Source of the DNA: Actinobacteria bacterium UBA5176
GTDB taxonomy: Bacteria; Actinomycetota; UBA4738
DNA: 9,627 nucleotides
Direction: 5' to 3'
NCBI GenBank assembly: GCA_002413305.1
Contig: DHWS01000071.1
Location: forward strand, 29,651 to 39,277
This document shows, piece after piece, positions 1 to 6,772 of this stretch (within the stretch, counting starts at the first letter, position 1; every line of letters starts with the position of its first letter). A program made the position numbers and the translations under genes. The notes beneath the pieces are model-generated. The model was not told where the DNA came from, did not search any database, and saw only the letters and a list, made by a program, of their open reading frames with translations.

Positions 1-2
1 TC

Positions 3-1316
3 CCGAGCTGGAGCCCTCCACCCGCGGAACCGACACCCGCCTGGAACCCTCCGGGGGGCTGGCAGCAGGCCCAGTACCCGCAGCCTGGTTGGTGGCCGCC
101 GCCCGGAGCCCAACCTCCTGTCGCCGCCCCGCCGCGCCGGTCCCACCGGGTCCTCGCGGCGATCGTGGCCTGCCTGGTCCTGGTCGGCGCCGGGATCGGG
201 ATCGGATGGGGCCTGGCCGGAGCCGGTTCGCCCACATCCACGTCGACCTCTTCCTCCACCGCGCCGATCACTCCGGTCCCCCAGGCGGGTTCGAACAAGG
301 GCAGCAGCAGCCCAACGCTGACCCCTGCCCAGGTCGCGGCGAAGGTGGACCCGGCCATCGTGAACGTCAACACGGTCATCGCGGTCGGCCCGTTCGGGGG
401 GGGCTCCTTCGGCGGGGGCAGCAGCGCACCGAGGGCCGAAGCGGCTGGGACGGGGATGATCCTGACGTCCTCCGGCGAGGTCCTGACGAACAACCACGTC
501 ATCCAGGGCGCCACGAGGATCAACGTGGCGATCCAGGGCCGGACCGGGACGTACTCAGCGACGGTGGTGGGCGCCGATCCCACGGACGACGTCGCGCTGC
601 TCCAGATCCAGGGTGTGTCCGGGCTTCCGACGGTGACGCTGGCTGACTCGTCGAGCGTGACGGTCGGCCAGACCGTGGTCGCGCTGGGGAACGCTCTCGG
701 GCAGGGCGGGACGCCGAAGATGACCACCGGATCCGTGACGGGGCTTGACCGCTCGATCACGGTTGGCACGGACGGCGGCACACCCGAGCACCTGACCGGC
801 CTCATCCAGACCGACTCGCCGATCAGCCCCGGCGACTCGGGCGGACCCCTTGCGAACGCTTCGGGCCAGGTGATCGGCATGATCACCGCCGCGTCGACGA
901 GCGGACCCGATCGTCGCGTGTCCACGGTGGGGTTCGCGATCCCGGCGAACAACGCGGTCGACGTCGTCAACCAGGTTCGCTCCGGCCACCGCAGCCCCAG
1001 CATCATCATCGGGCCGGCCGGCTTCCTCGGCGTGTCGGTTCGCAACCTCGACACCACCACCGCGAGCCAGCTCGGGCTCTCCGCGAACTCCGGCGCCCTC
1101 GTGGTGGACGTGGTCCCCGGAACCCCGGCGGCGAAGGCAGGCATCACCCGGCTCTCGGCGATCACGGCCATCGACGGCACGAAGATCACCACAGCCGACT
1201 CGCTCGGCCCCGCCATCCACGTCCACCGGCCCGGCGATCACATCCGGGTGACGTGGGTCGACAAGAACGGGACACATAGCGCCACCGTGAGCCTGGTCGA
1301 AGGGCCTGCCGTCTAA
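3..1316 (+). CDS. Membrane-anchored HtrA/DegP-like serine protease with C-terminal PDZ domain (5' end outside window)
   Basis: Trypsin-fold protease of the HtrA family, expected to act outside the cytoplasmic membrane on misfolded or signalling proteins. The frame is open from base 3 with no ATG, GTG or TTG codon before GTG 165, and that GTG lies inside the membrane helix, so the real start is left of the window. Visible residues (counted from base 3): a Pro/Trp-rich cytoplasmic tail (about 1-44, 17 prolines), a basic RRSHR anchor (45-49), one hydrophobic helix (about 50-75), a Ser/Thr-rich linker, then the protease. The catalytic triad is intact: His in NNHVIQG (codon 495-497), Asp in TDDVALLQ (588-590), Ser in GDSGGPL (837-839). 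A PDZ domain follows from about base 1010 (GFLGVSV, then VPGTPAAKAGI). A Gly-rich loop precedes the catalytic His region. The stop is followed by a strong hairpin. The HtrA assignment is firm; substrate and exact subtype are unknown. Confidence 0.93.
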   Translation, partial: PSWSPPPAEPTPAWNPPGGWQQAQYPQPGWWPPPGAQPPVAAPPRRSHRVLAAIVACLVLVGAGIGIGWGLAGAGSPTSTSTSSSTAPITPVPQAGSNKGSSSPTLTPAQVAAKVDPAIVNVNTVIAVGPFGGGSFGGGSSAPRAEAAGTGMILTSSGEVLTNNHVIQGATRINVAIQGRTGTYSATVVGADPTDDVALLQIQGVSGLPTVTLADSSSVTVGQTVVALGNALGQGGTPKMTTGSVTGLDRSITVGTDGGTPEHLTGLIQTDSPISPGDSGGPLANASGQVIGMITAASTSGPDRRVSTVGFAIPANNAVDVVNQVRSGHRSPSIIIGPAGFLGVSVRNLDTTTASQLGLSANSGALVVDVVPGTPAAKAGITRLSAITAIDGTKITTADSLGPAIHVHRPGDHIRVTWVDKNGTHSATVSLVEGPAV

Positions 1317-1351
1317 CCCCCCCCCGCGGCATCTTCAACAGCCTTCGGCCA

Positions 1352-1389
1352 CGAACCCCCGGGACCCGAACAAGGGACCCGGGGGTTCG
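1352..1389 (+). terminator. Hairpin downstream of the HtrA-like gene, probable transcription terminator
   Basis: A perfect 12-bp inverted repeat (CGAACCCCCGGG at 1352-1363, matched at 1378-1389) is continued inward by an A·A mismatch and three further C-G pairs, closing a 6-base GAACAA loop. It begins 36 bases after the protease stop codon. The tail (CTCCCTCTCAT) is pyrimidine-rich but not a clean T-run, so this is either a GC-rich terminator of the type common in high-GC bacteria or an RNA-stabilising hairpin. A second, smaller hairpin follows at 1404-1420 (GGCGGC/GCCGCC, 5-base loop). Confidence 0.65.
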
Positions 1390-1480
1390 CTCCCTCTCAT
1401 GCGGGCGGCGTCTGGCCGCCGAAGACAGGACCGCAGGGAGCCCAGAACCGTCCCGGACGATAGACTCGGGTCTCCAGGAC

Positions 1481-1486
1481 GGGGGG
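1481..1486 (+). promoter_or_regulatory. Ribosome binding site that supports the TTG start of the phosphatase gene
   Basis: A run of six G (GGGGGG) followed by TAAG lies 10 bases before TTG 1497. An in-frame TAG at 1461-1463 limits how far upstream the gene can begin. No ATG or GTG lies between that stop and TTG 1497; the next in-frame GTG (1581) would cut into the first PAS domain. The TTG start is therefore preferred. Confidence 0.45.
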
Positions 1487-1496
1487 TAAGCTGCTG

Positions 1497-4067
1497 TTGG
1501 TCGACACCCTGGGACCCTCATACCCGGCGACGCAAGACGCGTCTTTCGAAGCCTCCGTACTCGATCAGGTCGACGCGGCGGTGATCGCCGCCGATCGCTC
1601 GGGCTTGGTCACCCGGTGGAACCGCCACGCCGAGAAGGTGTTCGGCTGGACCGGTGAGGAGGCGATCGGGCGGAGCATCCTCGACCTGGTCGTGTCGCCG
1701 TCCGACCTGCCGGCCATCAACGAGATCATGGATCAAGTCCTGGCCGGCGCCGTGTGGGAAGGCGAGATGGCGCTCCTCCGGAAGGACGGTTCGCGCGTCG
1801 TGTGCCACGTGAACGATGCGCCGATCCACGACGGAGTAGGAGCGGTGGTCGGTGCGGTGAGCGTCTCCGTGGACGTCACTGAGGCGAAGGAGGCCGAACA
1901 TCGCCTGGCGGCCCGCACGTCCGTCACCCGGGCGCTCGCCGAGGCCGACGCGCTGGCCGGGGCCGCTTCGAACCTCTTGCAAGGCGTCTGCGAGAATCTG
2001 GGCTGGCCGCTGGGCTCGCTGTGGGCGGTGGCGCCCGAAGGCGACGTCATCCGGTGCGTGGACGTCTGGTACGACCGGTCCATGGACGCCGCCGAGTTCG
2101 AAGCGTTCACCCGGAGCGTCGCCTTCGAACCCGGGGTCGGGCTTCCCGGCCGCGTGTGGGCGTCGGGCCGGCCCGCGTGGATCCCGGACGTCGTCCAGGA
2201 TCGGAACTTCCCCCGGGGTGCCATCGCCGCCATCGTCGGGCTCCACGGCGCGTTCGGCTTTCCCATCGTGCTGGGAGACGAAGTCCTCGGCATCATCGAG
2301 TTCTTCAGCGGTGAGGTGAAGGAGCCCGACGAGGACCTGCTGGCCATGATGGCTGTTATCGGCAGCCAGATCGGCCAGTTCATGGAGCGCAAGGAGGCTG
2401 AAGAGGAGCTCCGCCGCTCCCGGGACCAGCTGCAGGCGATCTTCCAGAGCGTGGCCGAAGGGATCACCGTCCAGGACCCCACCGGCAGGCTGATCTACGC
2501 GAACGACGCGGCGGCCAGGCAGACCGGCTTCGCGAGCGTCGAGGAATTCCTGGCCACCCCCTTGAGTGGGATCATGCAGCGCTTCGAGCTGACCGACGAA
2601 TCCGGCGCGCCATTCTCCTTCCAGCGGCTCCCCGGCCGGCAGGCGCTGCGCGGCGAGACCCCCGAGGACGTGGTGGTCCGGTTCCGGGACCCGGATACGG
2701 GCGAGGAGCGCTGGGCACAGCTTCGGGCCACCCCGGTGTTCGACTCCAGCGGAAAGGTCCAGTTCGCCGTCAACATCTTCCACGACGTCAGCGACCGGAA
2801 GCGCCGGGACGAGGCTCAGCGCTTCCTGGCCGAAGCGGGCCCGATCCTCTCCGCGGCGGCCACCGACTTGGAGGCCACGCTGGCCCGCGTGGCCGAGCTG
2901 GCCGTCCCGTGGCTGGCGGACTGGTGTGCGATCGAGATGGTGCAGGACGACGGAACGCTCAGGACGCTGAAGGTCGCCCACGTGGACCCGGACAAGCTGG
3001 CCCTGGCCGAGGATTGGGGCCGCCGCTATCCCCCCGACCCGAGTAGCCCGCGGGGGGCAGCGAATGTGGTCCGAACCGGACGGTCCGAGATCTACGAGGA
3101 CATCCCCGACGCGTTGCTGGTCCAGGCCGCGGTGGACCAGGAACACCTCGAGATCCTGCGAGGTCTCCAGCTTCGATCGGTGATCACGGTCCCGCTCACC
3201 GCCCGAGGCCGCGTGTTCGGCGTGATGACGCTCGTGTTCGCGGAGTCGGGCCGAAGGTACGGCCCGGCCGACCTGGCCCTGGCCGAGGACCTGGCTCGAC
3301 GCGCCGCGTTGGCCGTGGACAACGCCCGCATCTACCAGGAGCGTGACCACATCGCCCGCACGCTGCAGCGAAGCCTGCTCCCTCCCCGCCTTCCCGACAT
3401 CCCGGGCATGGAGATCGCGGGCCGCTATCGGGCTGCCGGCGCCGGCAACGACGTGGGAGGCGACTTCTACGACGCGTTCGAAGCGGTCGATGGGAGCTGG
3501 GTGGTGGTGATCGGGGACGTCTGCGGCAAGGGCCCGGAGGCGGCGGCCGTGACCGGCCTGGCCCGGCATACCATCCGGGCCGCCGCCATGAGGGAGCGCA
3601 AGCCCAGCGAGATCCTCACCACGCTGAACGACGCCCTCCTGCAGCAGCGTTCGGACCACATGTTCTGCACCGTGGCCTACGTGCGCGTCCGGCCCAACCC
3701 TGGCGGAGCTCGTCTGACGATCTGCTGCGGCGGGCATCCCCTGCCCGTCGTCCTGCGAGCGGACGGGACCGTGCTCGCCGCCGGGTCCCCCGGCACGCTG
3801 CTCGGCATCTTCCCGGATCCCGAGCTGGTCGACCGGACGGTGGACCTCGGTCCGGGCGATGCGCTGGTCCTGTTCACCGATGGGGTTATCGAGGAACACG
3901 GCGACGGCGAGATGTTCGGCCGCGATGGCATGACCGACCTCCTCCGGGAGTCCGTAGGCAGGAAGGCCGAGGAGATCGCCGAGGCGATCGAACAGGCGGT
4001 GGTAGCCTTCGGTCCCGCGGCACCGAGAGACGACATCGCCATCGTGGTGCTTCGGGTGGAGACATGA
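1497..4067 (+). CDS. PAS-GAF-PAS-GAF-PP2C (SpoIIE/RsbU-type) serine/threonine phosphatase
   Basis: Soluble multi-sensor phosphatase of 856 residues, expected to dephosphorylate a STAS-domain anti-anti-sigma factor. Order of domains: PAS (about 20-130, with WNRHAEKVFGW), GAF (140-297), a charged helical linker (297-312), PAS (about 310-435), GAF (445-615), a signalling helix ending in LQRSLLPPRLP (623-633), and a SpoIIE-type PP2C domain (635-856). Metal-binding motifs are intact: GGDFYD (654-659), GDVCGKG (673-679), FTDGV (793-797) and RDDIA (844-848). No membrane segment is seen, so the inputs are probably cytoplasmic ligands, light, redox or protein contacts; the sequence does not say which. 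The stop overlaps the start of the STAS gene (ATGA), implying translational coupling and a joint function. The TTG start is supported by a G-rich ribosome site. No kinase (HATPase) domain is fused, unlike some actinobacterial relatives. Family assignment is very secure; ligand and target are inferred. Confidence 0.93.
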   Translation: MVDTLGPSYPATQDASFEASVLDQVDAAVIAADRSGLVTRWNRHAEKVFGWTGEEAIGRSILDLVVSPSDLPAINEIMDQVLAGAVWEGEMALLRKDGSRVVCHVNDAPIHDGVGAVVGAVSVSVDVTEAKEAEHRLAARTSVTRALAEADALAGAASNLLQGVCENLGWPLGSLWAVAPEGDVIRCVDVWYDRSMDAAEFEAFTRSVAFEPGVGLPGRVWASGRPAWIPDVVQDRNFPRGAIAAIVGLHGAFGFPIVLGDEVLGIIEFFSGEVKEPDEDLLAMMAVIGSQIGQFMERKEAEEELRRSRDQLQAIFQSVAEGITVQDPTGRLIYANDAAARQTGFASVEEFLATPLSGIMQRFELTDESGAPFSFQRLPGRQALRGETPEDVVVRFRDPDTGEERWAQLRATPVFDSSGKVQFAVNIFHDVSDRKRRDEAQRFLAEAGPILSAAATDLEATLARVAELAVPWLADWCAIEMVQDDGTLRTLKVAHVDPDKLALAEDWGRRYPPDPSSPRGAANVVRTGRSEIYEDIPDALLVQAAVDQEHLEILRGLQLRSVITVPLTARGRVFGVMTLVFAESGRRYGPADLALAEDLARRAALAVDNARIYQERDHIARTLQRSLLPPRLPDIPGMEIAGRYRAAGAGNDVGGDFYDAFEAVDGSWVVVIGDVCGKGPEAAAVTGLARHTIRAAAMRERKPSEILTTLNDALLQQRSDHMFCTVAYVRVRPNPGGARLTICCGGHPLPVVLRADGTVLAAGSPGTLLGIFPDPELVDRTVDLGPGDALVLFTDGVIEEHGDGEMFGRDGMTDLLRESVGRKAEEIAEAIEQAVVAFGPAAPRDDIAIVVLRVET

Positions 4068-4420
4068 CCCAGCTCGAACTGAAGATCGAGTCGCGGGACG
4101 GGGTCGTGCTGATGGCATTCTCGGGCGAGCTCGACCTGGCCGAGGCGGCGCGCGTCGAACAGCGGCTGCTGGAGATCGAGGCGGCACGCCCTCCGCTGGT
4201 GGTCCTGGACCTTCGTGGCCTCACCTTCATCGACTCGTCCGGGCTTCGACTGGTGATCGAAGCCGACCAGCGGGCCCGCCGTGACGACCGCCGAATGGCG
4301 CTGGTTCGTGGTCCCGAACAGGTGCGACGGATCTTCGCGATCGCGCTACTCGACACCCGGTTGCAGATGGTGGAGGACCCCGCGGAGCTGTCGGCCGCAG
4401 GTGACGGGGCGCCTCCGTAG
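4064..4420 (+). CDS. STAS-domain anti-sigma factor antagonist (SpoIIAA/RsbV-like)
   Basis: A 118-residue single-domain STAS protein. In partner-switching systems the unphosphorylated form binds an anti-sigma kinase and releases a sigma factor; phosphorylation of one serine inactivates it. The expected phosphorylation motif is present as FIDSSGL (residues 55-61), with Ser58 directly after Asp57 as in SpoIIAA/RsbV. The N-terminal strand pattern and GELDLAEA (21-28) fit the family, as does VVLDLRGL (46-53). The ATG overlaps the TGA of the upstream phosphatase by four bases, and GGTGG just upstream may act as its ribosome site. The linked phosphatase is the natural enzyme for reactivating it. No RsbW-type kinase follows; the next gene is on the other strand. 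The protein could instead regulate a non-sigma target, as some STAS proteins do. Confidence 0.93.
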   Translation: MTQLELKIESRDGVVLMAFSGELDLAEAARVEQRLLEIEAARPPLVVLDLRGLTFIDSSGLRLVIEADQRARRDDRRMALVRGPEQVRRIFAIALLDTRLQMVEDPAELSAAGDGAPP

Positions 4421-4433
4421 GCATACGCCCCGT
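4404..4433. terminator. Hairpin at the convergent gene junction, possible bidirectional terminator
   Basis: Arms ACGGGGCG (4404-4411) and CGCCCCGT (4426-4433) are perfectly complementary. The interior can also fold as a small GCCT/AGGC hairpin (4411-4414 with 4419-4422). The structure spans the STAS stop codon and lies 17 bases beyond the stop of the convergent NTPase gene, so it could end transcripts from both sides. There is no T-run on either strand, so function is inferred from placement and symmetry. Confidence 0.45.
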
Positions 4434-4449
4434 TGGAGCGCGGCGGCGT

Positions 4450-5439
4450 TCAGACGGCGAACCGGACGTGGAGCACATCGCCCTCCCGGACGACGTAGTC
4501 CTTGCCCTCGACCCGGAGTAGGCCCTTGTGCTTCGCCGTGTCCCAGCCGCCGGCGGCCACCAGGTCATCGTACGAGACGACCTCAGCCCGGATGAACCCC
4601 CGCTGCAGATCGGTGTGGATGGCCCCGGCCGCTTCGGGGGCGGTGGCGCCCCGCCGAACCTCCCACGCCCGCGTCTCGTCCTCGCCGGTGGTCAGGAACG
4701 CGATGAGATCCAGAGCCCGGTAGCTCGCTGCGATGACCCGGTCCAGGCCGGGTTCGTCGATGCCGAACTCGGCGAGCAGCAGTCGGGCCTCGTCCGGATC
4801 CATGGCCGCCGTCTCGGCTTCGATCTCGGCCGAGACCCCCACGGTCCCCTCGGGCAGTCCCTCCGGGAGCGAGGCGCCCTCCTCGAGGTTCGCCACCACC
4901 ACCCAGGGCTTTAGGGTGAGCGGGGCCAGGCCCCGGAGCAGCTTCCGTTCCTCCTCGTCGAAGCCCGCATCGCGCAGGATCGTCTCCGACGCGAGCGCCT
5001 GATGGGCGCGCTCCAGAACAGACACCTCCTGGGTGGCGGCCGTCCCGGCGGCCCGGCCCTTGGTTCGGCGGCGGGCGTTCTCCAGCGCGGTCTCCACGTT
5101 CGACAGATCGGCCAGCAGGAGCTCGGCCGAGACCTCCTCGAGCTCGGCCGCCGGGTTCGCGCCGGGGCCGAACGCCCGGACCACCACACAGAGCGCGTCG
5201 GTCTCCCGGAGCGCGGCGAGGCCCTGCGCCGTCGCCCCGCCGGGCACGTCGACGAACCGGACCTGCGAGGGGACGACCTTCCGCGAGCGCTCCATCTGGG
5301 CCAGGACACCGAGCCGCGCGTCCGGGACCTGGACGACGGCCTGGTTCGAACGCCCCCCGGATACGCCGGTTCGCGTCAGCGCGGTGAAGAGCGTGGACTT
5401 CCCCGCGAACGGGACTCCGACCAGCCCGACGTCCTTCAT
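4450..5439 (-). CDS. Short, divergent YchF-like P-loop NTPase with C-terminal TGS-like (DUF933) domain
   Basis: Translation-factor-class (Obg-related) nucleotide hydrolase of 329 residues. The P-loop is GVPFAGKST (8-16), the DxxG motif is DVPGG (64-68), and the G4 position reads NLEE (184-187). That NxxE form replaces NKxD and is typical of YchF, which prefers ATP. A helical insertion occupies about 98-165. The C-terminal 85 residues strongly resemble the YchF TGS/DUF933 region: FLTTGEDETRAW (248-259), GATAPEAAGAIHTD (264-277), GFIRAEVVSYDDL (281-293), EGKDYVVREGDV (311-322). Oddities: canonical YchF is about 360 residues and has a conserved NYPF.TIEPN stretch after the P-loop. Here only GVSGGRSNQAVV stands before VPDARL, and the usual glycine/lysine-rich segment after DxxG is shortened. 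It is therefore more likely a divergent paralogue than the housekeeping YchF. It starts 25 bases after the dehydrogenase stop, without a convincing Shine-Dalgarno, so it is probably co-transcribed with it. Confidence 0.87.
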   Translation of the reverse strand: MKDVGLVGVPFAGKSTLFTALTRTGVSGGRSNQAVVQVPDARLGVLAQMERSRKVVPSQVRFVDVPGGATAQGLAALRETDALCVVVRAFGPGANPAAELEEVSAELLLADLSNVETALENARRRTKGRAAGTAATQEVSVLERAHQALASETILRDAGFDEEERKLLRGLAPLTLKPWVVVANLEEGASLPEGLPEGTVGVSAEIEAETAAMDPDEARLLLAEFGIDEPGLDRVIAASYRALDLIAFLTTGEDETRAWEVRRGATAPEAAGAIHTDLQRGFIRAEVVSYDDLVAAGGWDTAKHKGLLRVEGKDYVVREGDVLHVRFAV

Positions 5440-5464
5440 CCGGCCACCGCTCTCGCCCGCCCGG

Positions 5465-6346
5465 TCAGGTGCGATCCGGGCCGGAGGCCGGCAAGCCGCG
5501 GATCCGGGCGACGACGGCCGAGTAGTCCAGGTCCCCGAAGCCGACCTCGTCCCCCTCCGTCATCCAGCCCAGGGCACCGATGGCGACCGGCGTCTCGACC
5601 CCGGCCCGTCGAGCCTCCGCGACGATCAGCGTGGCATCCTTCCGGGCCAGCTCCAGGGTGAAGTTCGGCGGGTAGGTGCCGCTCTCGATCCGCGAGCGCT
5701 TGCCTCTGGCGGTCACGCCGATCGCCGCATCGGACAGGACGTCCAGCACCGCCGCCTGCTCCAGGCCGAACGCGTCCCCCAGGGCGAGCGCTTCGCCGAG
5801 ACCGGTCATCAGCACCATCAGCGTGGAGTTGACCACGAGCTTCATGGCCGCTCCGGAGCCCAGTGGGCCTACCAGACGGGGCGTGCCGAAGACCCCGAGC
5901 ACCATCCGCCACCGCTCGAAGGTCTCGGGGTCCCCGCCCGCGAACACCTTCAGGGAACCTTCGGTCGCCTCCGGGATGCTGCCCAATACCGGAGCGTCGA
6001 GCATCCGGACGACCTCCGGCAACCGGGCCCGGACCTCGCCGATCGCGTGCGGGCCGACCGTCGACATCTCGAGCAGCGTGGCCCCTGGCGGCGCCGCCTC
6101 GGCCACCCCCTCCGGGCCGAACAGCACCTCTTCGAGCGCGGCCGGGGTCGCCAGCATCGTGCACACTGCCTCCGCCCCGGCGACCGCCTCGGCGGGGGAA
6201 GCCGCCTGCCGCGCACCCTTCTGCACCACCGGCCCGCCTTTCTCCGCGGTGCGGTTCCACACCGTCACCTCGTGGCCGGCCTCGACCAGGCGACTGGCCA
6301 TCGGCAGCCCCATCCGCCCGAGGCCCAGGAACGCGAGCTTCGCCAT
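5465..6346 (-). CDS. 3-hydroxyisobutyrate dehydrogenase-family NAD(P)-dependent oxidoreductase
   Basis: Beta-hydroxyacid dehydrogenase of 293 residues, the usual family length. The N-terminal Rossmann fold has FLGLGRMGLPMA (6-17), with VWNRT (29-33) as the end of the second strand; an Asn-Arg at this place is often seen in NADP-preferring members. The substrate-side motif is EMSTVGP (93-99), followed by DAPVLGS (117-123), the catalytic lysine in GAAMKLVVN (165-173, Lys169), and the C-terminal KDATL (236-240). Family members reduce or oxidise small beta-hydroxyacids or semialdehydes (3-hydroxyisobutyrate, tartronate or glyoxylate/succinic semialdehyde). DAPVLGSIPEA departs from the common DAPVSGG form, so the substrate cannot be named. 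The frame continues upstream to 6583, but that part would overlap the next gene and is low-complexity, Arg/Pro-rich. ATG 6346, with a purine-rich leader (GAGAGAGGGTGAGAGAG), starts exactly at the conserved MAKLAFLG fold, so it was chosen. Gaps of 34 and 25 bases to its neighbours suggest an operon. Confidence 0.92.
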   Translation of the reverse strand: MAKLAFLGLGRMGLPMASRLVEAGHEVTVWNRTAEKGGPVVQKGARQAASPAEAVAGAEAVCTMLATPAALEEVLFGPEGVAEAAPPGATLLEMSTVGPHAIGEVRARLPEVVRMLDAPVLGSIPEATEGSLKVFAGGDPETFERWRMVLGVFGTPRLVGPLGSGAAMKLVVNSTLMVLMTGLGEALALGDAFGLEQAAVLDVLSDAAIGVTARGKRSRIESGTYPPNFTLELARKDATLIVAEARRAGVETPVAIGALGWMTEGDEVGFGDLDYSAVVARIRGLPASGPDRT

Positions 6347-6380
6347 CCGCTCTCTCACCCTCTCTCGTGCGGTTCGACCG

Positions 6381-6752
6381 TCATGGGTGCCGGAGACCGC
6401 GGAACTCGACCGCCCAGGTCCATCGCCGGCCGTCCGGGGTGTGGTCGAACCGGAGCAGCCGGCCCTCCTCGCCGCCGGGCAGCAGGACGGGAAAGCCGGT
6501 ATGTCGCTCGTCGGGCCACAGGTCCTCGCGCCCCGGGGGTTCGAACGAGAGCAGCGACATCGGATGGTCGCCGGTCCGTTCAAGCGCTACCGACCACGCG
6601 GTGTCCGGGCCGTGGGGGCGGAAACGGACCAGTCGCGGCGCCCCGTGGAGGAGCGCCGGCTCGCCCGGCTTCGTCCACAACTTGCCGAAGAACCGCCAGT
6701 GGTCGCCGTCCTTGGACGCCTCCACGACCCATGCCACCTCGTCCCCGGCCAC
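6381..6752 (-). CDS. Small tryptophan-rich protein of unknown function
   Basis: I do not recognise this 123-residue protein. It is acidic/basic mixed, has no signal peptide or membrane segment, and is rich in Trp (8, 19, 26, 53, 79, 111, 113: seven in 123). Hydrophobic residues alternate in short stretches such as EVAWVVEAS, RLVRFRP and WTWAVEFRG, which suggests a small beta-sheet or beta-barrel fold. Phrases such as DGDHWRFFGKLW and HTPDGRRWTWAVEF look like surface turns joining strands. The start is GTG 6752: an in-frame TAG sits only three codons upstream (6762-6764), so it cannot begin earlier. No clear Shine-Dalgarno precedes it. It lies 34 bases upstream of the dehydrogenase and 82 bases after the c-di-GMP enzyme on the same strand. 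Its coding character (balanced composition, few runs of Arg/Pro) is better than that of the overlapping frames, which supports a real gene; its function is unknown. Confidence 0.72.
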   Translation of the reverse strand: MAGDEVAWVVEASKDGDHWRFFGKLWTKPGEPALLHGAPRLVRFRPHGPDTAWSVALERTGDHPMSLLSFEPPGREDLWPDERHTGFPVLLPGGEEGRLLRFDHTPDGRRWTWAVEFRGLRHP

Positions 6753-6772
6753 GGGAGAAGGCTACCCACTTT

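Noticed and set aside
1404..1420. Second hairpin (GGCGGC/GCCGCC) after the protease gene as an independent regulatory element
   Set aside because: Six GC pairs with a 5-base loop are expected by chance in such GC-rich DNA, and no T-run or conserved leader motif accompanies it. It is mentioned only as a neighbour of the stronger hairpin.
1461..1466. TAGACT as a possible -10 promoter box before the phosphatase gene
   Set aside because: It fits TAnnnT, but no -35-like hexamer is found at a spacing of 17 to 19 bases, and one short hexamer is weak evidence.
1518..4187. 889-codon open frame on the minus strand opposite the phosphatase gene
   Set aside because: It mirrors the codon structure of the PAS/GAF/PP2C gene, is rich in His, Arg, Gly and Asp with no domain, and crosses into the STAS gene. 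It is a GC-driven shadow.
6347..6583. N-terminal extension of the dehydrogenase to an upstream ATG at 6583
   Set aside because: The extra 79 residues are Arg/Ser/Pro/Cys-rich, overlap the Trp-rich gene, and precede the universal start of the Rossmann fold at MAKLAFLG, where a purine-rich ribosome site is present.
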